A DNA stretch of 7,567 nt from Bacteroidota bacterium (GTDB lineage Bacteria; Bacteroidota; Bacteroidia; Chitinophagales; Chitinophagaceae), in NCBI GenBank assembly GCA_018267795.1, contig JAFDXS010000104.1:1-7567 (forward strand). The letters run 5' to 3'. Every line of letters begins with the position of its first letter. Position 1 is the stretch's first letter. Under the pieces are notes generated by a model that saw nothing but the letters and a program-made list of their open reading frames with translations, did not search any database and had not been told where the DNA came from. The position numbers and the translations under genes are program-made. Positions 5,951 to 7,567 of the stretch are shown here, one piece after another.

Positions 5951-6865
5951 ATGCCATCCAAAAGATCCATATACAGTGCGCTTGCAGCAGACTTGCTCAT
6001 CGCTATTACCAAATTCATTGCCGGCAGCATTAGTCATAGTGCCGCAATGATAGCAGAAGGCGTGCATTCCATAGTAGATTCCAGCAACGGCCTTCTTCTT
6101 TTATTTGGCCTGTACAAAAGCAAGCAGAAGCCGGATAAAGAACATCCTTTTGGCTACGGTAAGGAATTGTATTTCTGGTCTTTCATAGTATCTATTCTCT
6201 TTTTTGGCCTCGGTGGTGGTATCTCCATTTACCAGGGCATTCAGCACATCTTAAAGCCTGTACCACCCGATAGCCCGGTTATGAATTACATCGTCTTAGC
6301 CATCTCATTTATTTTCGAAGCTGTCTCTATGATCATACCCACGCGACAGTTTTATAGAGAAAAAGGCGATCTTTCCTGGTGGACAGGGCTCATCCGCAGC
6401 AAAGACCCCACCATTTTTACGGTACTGTTAGAAAATTTTGCTGCCATTATCGGTGTGCTAATAGTTGCCATAAGTGTATTTCTTAATCAACAGTTCCACT
6501 TGCCGTATATCGATGGACTTGCTTCTTTGTTAGTAGGTCTGTTATTAGTTGGGGTTTCGCTTATTATAGCCAGGGAGAGCCGCAGTCTGCTTATGGGCGA
6601 GGGCATTGCCGATGAGAACCGCAAAAGAATAATTGCATTGGTAGAGAAAGACGATGATATAGATCGGGTAATAAACATACACTCCATCTACCAGTCTCCC
6701 GATGAAATCATACTCATGCTTATAGTGGCATTTAAAGACGGTCTCGAAACCGAAAATATCAACAAGGCTATCGATCGCCTCAGCAAAAAAATAAAAAAAG
6801 ATTTCCCCCGCGTCCGCTACATCATGATAGAACCGCATGGTCTGGCGCAACGAGCATCGGTTTAA
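5951..6865 (+). CDS. Cation diffusion facilitator (CDF) family metal transporter
   Basis: Inner-membrane exporter of divalent metal ions such as Zn2+, Fe2+ or Mn2+ in exchange for protons; 304 residues, about the usual CDF length. Six membrane helices are predicted, then a cytoplasmic C-terminal domain (about 212-300) with the ferredoxin-like pattern (VINIHSIYQSPDEIILMLIV ... YIMIEPHG). Helix 2 has the metal-site motif HSIVD (His39, Asp43), followed by HPFGYGKELYFW (65-76). Helix 5 begins DPTIFTVLLENFAAIIG, with Asn162 where I would expect Asp. The HPFGYGKE, DPT and ARESRSLLMGE signatures place it nearer the ZnT9-like bacterial subgroup than E. coli FieF. The ATG at 5951 (MPSKRSIYSALAAD) matches the family N-terminus; an earlier ATG at 5943 is out of frame. 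It appears to be a single-gene unit with no metalloregulator beside it, so the metal cannot be named. Confidence 0.95.
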   Translation: MPSKRSIYSALAADLLIAITKFIAGSISHSAAMIAEGVHSIVDSSNGLLLLFGLYKSKQKPDKEHPFGYGKELYFWSFIVSILFFGLGGGISIYQGIQHILKPVPPDSPVMNYIVLAISFIFEAVSMIIPTRQFYREKGDLSWWTGLIRSKDPTIFTVLLENFAAIIGVLIVAISVFLNQQFHLPYIDGLASLLVGLLLVGVSLIIARESRSLLMGEGIADENRKRIIALVEKDDDIDRVINIHSIYQSPDEIILMLIVAFKDGLETENINKAIDRLSKKIKKDFPRVRYIMIEPHGLAQRASV

Positions 6866-7166
6866 GATTTGCAAATATTTTTATGTATTAATTACTGATG
6901 TCAATTATAAGCGGTAGAGACTGTAATGGTAATCCTTCCCTGATTCACCAGCCAACAAGCTTACGTCGGTTAAAAAGCTCATTAATGTGCGTTTCGCAAT
7001 AATCTTTTGCTATCACTTTTTATTTCTAATTTCCAAAACCCTTGCTTTTGTTAAGCCTTTTGCATAAGTTTATAGGGTTACATGAATTATCGACCATAAA
7101 TAAGCTAATAAACTGTGTCTTGCTCACGGTTGGGAATAGCATTTGTGGCAAATAAAGGGGGCTTCT
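6866..7166. other. Gene-free AT-rich intergenic region
   Basis: About 300 bp between the CDF stop and the PAS gene with no ORF that I can support, no tRNA-like cloverleaf, no recognised riboswitch and no repeats of note. Weak promoter-like pieces for the downstream gene are TAAGTTTA (7065-7072) with TTTTG at 7046-7050, and TAGCATTTG (7137-7145), which has one base too many for TAnnTTTG. AGGGGG just before the PAS gene start (7156-7161) may be a rare Shine-Dalgarno-like site. By eye the region is richer in A and T than the flanking genes. Confidence 0.6.
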
Positions 7167-7567
7167 ATGTTAAATAAACTACTGCTTCAGCAGGTAAAAG
7201 ACTGTTTGCAAAATTCCAATGGTTTACCTGCTAATGTTAGAGATCTTTTAGAAGCTATAAGTGCTTCCGCCGCGCAATCTGATATTGAAGGAGAAAGAAT
7301 ACAGCAAAGTATTCATCTGAAAACATCACAGAGAATAGCGAAAATCGGTAGCTGGGAAATGGATATGCCTGATCCCGAAGATCTCACCCAGAATAGACAT
7401 TACTGGTCTGCAGAAACCTATCGCATATTTGGCTTTCCTCCTGGTTCCACCATAGATAATGAATCATTTTATAGCCGCATACCTGCTGAAGATCAACAGC
7501 ATATAAAAACGGTTATGGAGAATGCGTTGGCTACAGGCAGTATATACGACGTTACCCATCGGCTTAT
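7167..7567 (+). CDS. PAS-domain signalling protein, N-terminus only (probable sensor kinase or similar)
   Basis: An open frame of 133 codons from the ATG at 7167 to the window edge; an in-frame TAG at 7137-7139 limits the start. Residues 1-50 are a helical leader (LPANVRDLLEAISASAAQSD) of the sort seen before PAS domains in sensor kinases and diguanylate cyclases. From about residue 51 a PAS_3-type fold begins: RIAKIGSWEMD (56-66), then YWSAETYRIFGFPPG (79-93), then FYSRIPAEDQQHIKTVME, a clear match to the PAS_3 pattern. There is no signal peptide or membrane helix in the visible part, so the sensor is probably cytoplasmic. The output domain (histidine kinase, GGDEF or other) lies beyond the window, so the function stops at 'PAS-containing signal transducer'. 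It is preceded by a long intergenic region, so it probably has its own promoter. Confidence 0.88.
   Translation, partial: MLNKLLLQQVKDCLQNSNGLPANVRDLLEAISASAAQSDIEGERIQQSIHLKTSQRIAKIGSWEMDMPDPEDLTQNRHYWSAETYRIFGFPPGSTIDNESFYSRIPAEDQQHIKTVMENALATGSIYDVTHRL

Noticed and set aside
6867..6882. Palindrome ATTTGCAAAT followed by a T-run after the CDF stop, as a terminator
   Set aside because: The palindrome has no loop, so a hairpin could form only about three AT/GC pairs; too weak to call.
6905..6982. 25-residue minus-strand ORF (ATG at 6982) in the intergenic gap
   Set aside because: It has no neighbour in the same direction, no recognisable promoter or family match, and is short enough to occur by chance.
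1907..7067. ccttttgcataag occurring in the permease gene (about 1922) and near 7055
   Set aside because: A 13-base match in AT-rich DNA with no further similarity on either side; consistent with chance.
1..7567. Mobile elements, CRISPR arrays, tRNA/rRNA genes or phage genes
   Set aside because: I looked for transposase motifs, terminal inverted repeats, regularly spaced repeats and tRNA-like folds and saw none; the genes are mostly familiar chromosomal types.

Overview
The window looks like ordinary chromosomal DNA of a Bacteroidota bacterium, most likely a Chitinophagaceae-like member of the Sphingobacteriia/Chitinophagia side of the phylum. The evidence is the protein families present (a BT_3928-type DoxX/MauE protein, a duplicated DUF1599 protein next to folP, a DUF47-Pit pair), the lack of Shine-Dalgarno sequences before most genes, A-rich start contexts, and promoter-like TAnnTTTG boxes upstream of two transcription units. 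The genus assignment is inference.

Layout from left to right. (1) 1-1516, minus strand: a phosphate-uptake pair, a DUF47/PhoU-like accessory protein followed 15 bp later by a PiT-family phosphate permease that runs off the left edge. A candidate promoter with an adjacent imperfect inverted repeat lies just upstream (1555-1594). (2) 1636-4443, minus strand: a probable three-gene operon, DUF1599 protein, then the BT_3928-type DoxX/MauE membrane protein, then an OppB/DppB-type ABC permease. The permease starts with GTG and shares one base with the preceding stop codon. (3) 4543-5394, plus strand: folP (dihydropteroate synthase), divergent from the DUF1599 operon across a 99-bp intergenic region once the DUF1599 start is corrected. 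(4) 5403-5840, minus strand: a DUF5990-like small protein, convergent with folP. (5) 5951-6865, plus strand: a cation diffusion facilitator (CDF) metal transporter with its own candidate promoter. (6) 6866-7166: a gene-free, AT-rich gap. (7) 7167 to the right edge, plus strand: the N-terminus of a PAS-domain signalling protein.

Functionally the DUF47-Pit pair is a phosphate uptake unit and FolP makes dihydropteroate for folate synthesis. The DUF1599-BT_3928 neighbourhood is a recurrent Bacteroidota arrangement of unknown purpose, here extended by a lone peptide-type permease. The CDF gene and the PAS gene appear to be independent units.

I found no mobile element, CRISPR array, RNA gene or clearly new system. 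The points most worth a second look are the stop-start coupled orphan permease behind a DoxX protein whose thioredoxin-like domain lacks cysteines, the tandem DUF1599 protein, and an Asn at the expected acidic metal-site position of the CDF transporter.
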